Of a stretch of DNA of 50,890 nt, positions 47,584 to 50,890 are shown piece by piece. Position 1 is the stretch's first letter. The number at the start of each line of letters is the position of its first letter. Source of the DNA: Lingula anatina (Eukaryota; Brachiopoda; Lingulata; Lingulida; Lingulidae); contig NW_019776124.1 in NCBI RefSeq assembly GCF_001039355.2, positions 667,479-718,368 on the forward strand. The letters run 5' to 3'. A model generated the notes under the pieces. The model did not search any database and was not told the DNA's origin. It saw only the letters and a list, made by a program, of their open reading frames with translations. Position numbers and translations under genes: made by a program.

Positions 47584-50500
47584 CTAGACAATATTTGCTT
47601 GGCTGTTTGTCGTCTTTCTCTCCCACCCTCGGCGTATTTTGGTCACTGGGATACTGATGCACGGCAGCAGACACAAAATCCTGAGGAGGACAACCACAAA
47701 AGGGAACAGCAGGACATTCCAGGAATTGGTCTCGTAAAAGGCTGTTTCCTGCCAGTACTCACCCCCCATGCAAACAACATGCGCAATACTCGTTAAAAAG
47801 CAGACGGCACCAACGTAGGACTGTATGCACGTCCATTCCCGCCAGCTGAGGGTCTGTTGCACGGAGGGGAGGGTGGCAAACCCGACAATGGCCATAAGTA
47901 TCAGCGCAATTGTGCCGGCTAGGAGCATCGTCTCACCTGAAGCAATGTGTGAGTCACATTAATGTGCCTAGGAAAATGAATTACACTTTTGACACCCAAT
48001 TACCCTACCCTCTACCAGGGTCTCAGTTATTATTATGGACATTTTTTTTTTGCTGAATCGACATCAGACAAAAATGACTGTATATTTATCTAGAGACATA
48101 TCTGTGAATATCTGTGAAAAATCGATCCGTCGCCCTGGTAGAGGGTACAATTACCCCTACAATTACGTCCAAGAATGAGCTGTACCGACTCCTTTTGTTT
48201 AAGCACGGTCACGCCTGCGCAGGGATGAAGTAAAAAAAAAACTTTTGGCAACATCAGTTCATACATGTATTCTACAACTGTATTTTCAAACTACATAGAA
48301 TATTTTATCATTCAGTTAAAGCAATAATAACTCTTCGTTTCGGCCAAAAAAATGAATTTTCCTGGAGTAAACAACAATTTTTCCATACTTACCAATGGTT
48401 ATTGAATCCATTTTTACATTCAAAGTTAGTCCCTGGTTTTTTTCTAAAAAGTTTGTTTTTTTGTTAAAATCTCTTAAGAGATTTTAACAGAGTATAGACA
48501 TCAATGGAGGTCACGTGGTCTAAAGACAAGTTCAAATATCAGAATAAAAGCTATAACTGCTGTTTTTGTGGTAAAACAGAATATATTATATTTCTATGAG
48601 TTATTCACAAGGTTTTTATCGTGAAATATAGGTCTCATACGAAGAGTTATTATCCCTTTAATATTCATTGAATATGACACGTCATAAATGAATTGTCCAT
48701 CAGATAAAGTTTACCTTTCCAATTCATCTTCCCAGCGATGGGAATGGATGCCGTGACGAGGTCTGAGGCATTGACGCGTCGTACAACGTCCACCATCTCC
48801 ACTTCATAGTAATAGTCGCTCAGGTAGGCCAGGTCGTATTGGGGCAGGGCANCGCCCTCTCGCACCGATTTTGGGGTACCCAGAGGATGTCATCCATAAA
48901 AATAAAAAGGTGTGGCCTTAGTTGATATATATGCTCCGTAACATGGAAACAGAACATTAATTGTGAAGCAACGAAAGCTGATACACACACGCACTCTCTC
49001 TCTCTCTCTCTCTCTCTAACGCGCGCGCGCGTGCACACACTCACACGTCACTATCGTAACCGAATGTATGCACGCGCGCGCACGACACGTACATGAATAT
49101 ATGAGAGTTCTCTCGGACACGCTATAAAGGCACATGCACTGTAAGTGTGTGATATTCATCAGATAAAGTTTACATTTATTATTATTGCTCCTCGTGATCT
49201 TCAGCCTTATCACTAGTTTTTATTATAATTATTTATTTTATATCTTCACGCTGTGCATGCATTACTCGTGTTCTGTATAAGTTTCGTGAAGTCATAGACA
49301 TGGCCTATGTCGTCATGTTTCTTTTCATTTTCTCAATGTACAATTACCTTCATCCACACGTCAAACCAACGAGGGAACTCCTTGTGCTTCGTTCCGTTCA
49401 CGAGTTGCAAGATGGCGGCGAGAGGGGCAGGGAGATACACACACGCCAGCAGCTGAAGGGCGGCAAACCCGAAGGCCAACATAAGCATCATGGAGGCGAA
49501 CTGGTTGTAGTTGTACTTCGGTGTCAAGGGCACCCAGTAGAATTTTAGCAACAGGCTCAGTGTGGATACAACCAACACAAAGAAGGAGAAAAGAAGGGGA
49601 AAACCCCATCCTGGGAACAGCTCCAGTGTCATCAGTTCCACCTGTTACGATACATGTTATTGTCTTTAGATAAGATATTTTGATAGATATTTTCCTTTTC
49701 GTATTAATATCCTTTCTAAGAACTAACCGCTTGTCTTATTTTTTTTTATGTCTATATAGGATTAGAAGCATAAAAACTTAAGTGATTGCGGGCTAAATTA
49801 CAGGGTTTTTTTTTTTAGTGTTCGTGATAATTTGGATTATTATCCCTACAGGTATGTACATGTGCGAGTAAAACCAATTAAAATATATGCTACAACACAA
49901 TCTAAACGTGTTCCAATTTATTATTATCAAATCTGACGTAAAGTACATGTTATAGCTGTTCACGTAATGCAAACCAATAATGCCGACCTGCTTCCATCGT
50001 TCAGATGGATGGATCAATGGAAGACGCTGAGAAGACAACCGTCAGTCATAAAACATGTACAGGCATTCGTTTATTAGCATATAACGCTTTTATAACATAG
50101 AAACTAGCGGTTTACGTAGATCGGTCCAACTACAGAAAAGCTGGCGATTATACGGTAACGTTGGAAAGAAGAGGAGGTCGGCATATTAATCTCCTAGTTC
50201 AGAGTCTCCGCAGCGTTGGATCGATATACATAGACCGATAGCTTCAATGGGAATGAGTCCTATCTTTATAGTTACCCACCTTCCGAGCGGCCAGCAACCC
50301 CCCAAAATCAATGGGGACAAACTCCATGTCTCGGACCAGCTGGTGGACCTGGGATTTCGCCTCATAGTTGTTCCCGCAAACATACACCGCACGCCCGCCT
50401 CCGTACAGCTCCGTCTCCAAGGCGTACACTGACACCACATTAAACGCCTTAACGACGAGCGACGCTGGGAGAAGGGCTTGCAGTGCTTCCGCGTGAGATT

Positions 50501-50858
50501 CCCGCGACAGCGACCTAGAGGACGACGCGTTGCTGACATCAACGACGATTTTCCCTTCCAGAAGCGACTCTAAAGGTTTGAGGGTCTCCTCATAGTGCTC
50601 GGGTCGAAGTGCTGCTATCACAATAGTACACGACCTCGCGACGTCTTCATTCGAAGAAGGAACCATGGTAACGGAGTTGCCATCTCCAGTTTCCTCGGTT
50701 ACGGCGTGTTTACCTGATGGGTTGCGGCTACCGATAAGAAACTGATAAGTGGTGAAGCCGAGACGCGTGGCAAATGCTTTGCCAAACTGGCCTGTTCCGA
50801 TGATGCCTATAATAGGCTTGGCCTGCGTCCCTTCCATGCCGTCTGTGCTTTTCTGCAT
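47584..50858 (-). CDS. STEAP-family metalloreductase, with part of the membrane domain missing at an N
   Basis: Four segments on the minus strand: 50858-50280, 49641-49348, about 48851-48715, and 47936-47584 (stop). Exon 1 is the cytosolic F420H2:NADP+ oxidoreductase-like domain with the dinucleotide motif IGIIGTGQFGKAFATRL, GSRNP and VVKAFNVVS. Exon 2 begins the membrane domain (LELFPGWGFPLLFSFFVL, AAILQLVNGTKHKEFPRWFD). The last exon has LPSVQQTLSWREWTCIQSYV, a heme-ligand-type His in SIAHVVCMGG, and KIRRGWERK, all typical of STEAP2/3/4. The third piece joins the last exon in phase (MNWKG+ETML). The family stretch between exon 2 and that piece, including the other heme His (usually in a HxxYSL.LP context), was not found. 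Known role: NADPH-dependent reduction of iron and copper in endosomes and plasma membrane. The gene start (MQKSTDGMEGTQ) is well supported. Confidence 0.88.
48007..48146. mobile_element. Small inverted-repeat (MITE-like) element in a STEAP intron
   Basis: Perfect 14-base terminal inverted repeats, ACCCTCTACCAGGG at 48007-48020 and CCCTGGTAGAGGGT at 48133-48146, bound about 140 bases with no coding capacity. The right half is closely similar to the sequence at 26766-26822 and 28838-28900 around a start codon of the winged-helix/PNP gene. The element lies between the third and last STEAP-like segments. Confidence 0.75.
48463..48488. repeat. 26-bp perfect palindrome
   Basis: GTTAAAATCTCTT is followed directly by its reverse complement AAGAGATTTTAAC with no spacer. 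It lies in a STEAP intron. Confidence 0.97.
48996..49085. repeat. Simple-sequence cluster: (TC)n, (GC)n, (CA)n
   Basis: About ten TC units, then alternating GC, then CA/TG-rich sequence with a second GCGCGC run near 49074. Alternating purine-pyrimidine tracts of this kind can form Z-DNA. It lies in a STEAP intron. Confidence 0.9.
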
Positions 50859-50890
50859 CCCTTGGTTAACTACCAGACATAGGCCTACAT

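Overview
The window is nuclear DNA from an animal. Its genes have many short exons with consensus GT/AG junctions, introns of roughly 0.1-2 kb, AT-rich spacers, microsatellites and metazoan-specific gene families. The species cannot be fixed from sequence alone. An invertebrate such as a cephalochordate or lophotrochozoan fits best, because the window holds a single retinoblastoma gene of RB1 type, a lectin/sushi receptor and a winged-helix/nucleosidase-fold protein. The sequence contains four single N characters (15150, 24258, 27333, 48852). Two of them sit exactly at the junction of kilobase-scale near-identical direct duplications, so part of the layout is probably an assembly of two haplotypes placed end to end.

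Layout, left to right. (1) 89-4094, + strand: the 3' part of a polycystin-family channel gene (pore module, then a basic, coiled-coil-like tail). (2) 5704-7835, - strand: a secreted or membrane carboxylesterase/cholinesterase-like gene with three frame breaks, probably a pseudogene, although its catalytic triad is still visible. (3) 9275-23606, + strand: an RB1 (retinoblastoma) orthologue in at least 24 exons. Five of its exons occur twice around the N at 15150, and the last C-terminal exon is not found. (4) 25486-33145, + strand: a gene for a protein with an unrecognised N-terminal half, a winged-helix domain and a PNP/UDP-phosphorylase-like (nucleosidase fold) domain. Its first three exons are duplicated around the N at 27333. 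(5) 34385-42321, - strand: a complete gene for a secreted or type I membrane receptor with signal peptide, C-type lectin domain, a chain of CCP/sushi domains, mucin-like stretches and a transmembrane helix. (6) About 45900-46530, + strand: a decayed C2H2 zinc-finger gene fragment. (7) 47584-50858, - strand: a STEAP-family metalloreductase with part of the membrane domain missing at the N at 48852.

The genes are not an operon and share no obvious pathway. The carboxylesterase and RB1 genes are divergent (5' ends about 1.4 kb apart). The winged-helix/PNP gene and the lectin/sushi gene are convergent and about 1.2 kb apart. The most unusual items are: the winged-helix/PNP architecture with an altered active-site-like motif; its candidate start exon, which overlaps the end of an inverted-repeat transposable element also found near STEAP; the ~200-residue mucin-like insertion inside a sushi domain; the out-of-phase duplication in RB1; and a 41-bp exon fragment copied between 21-bp direct repeats.
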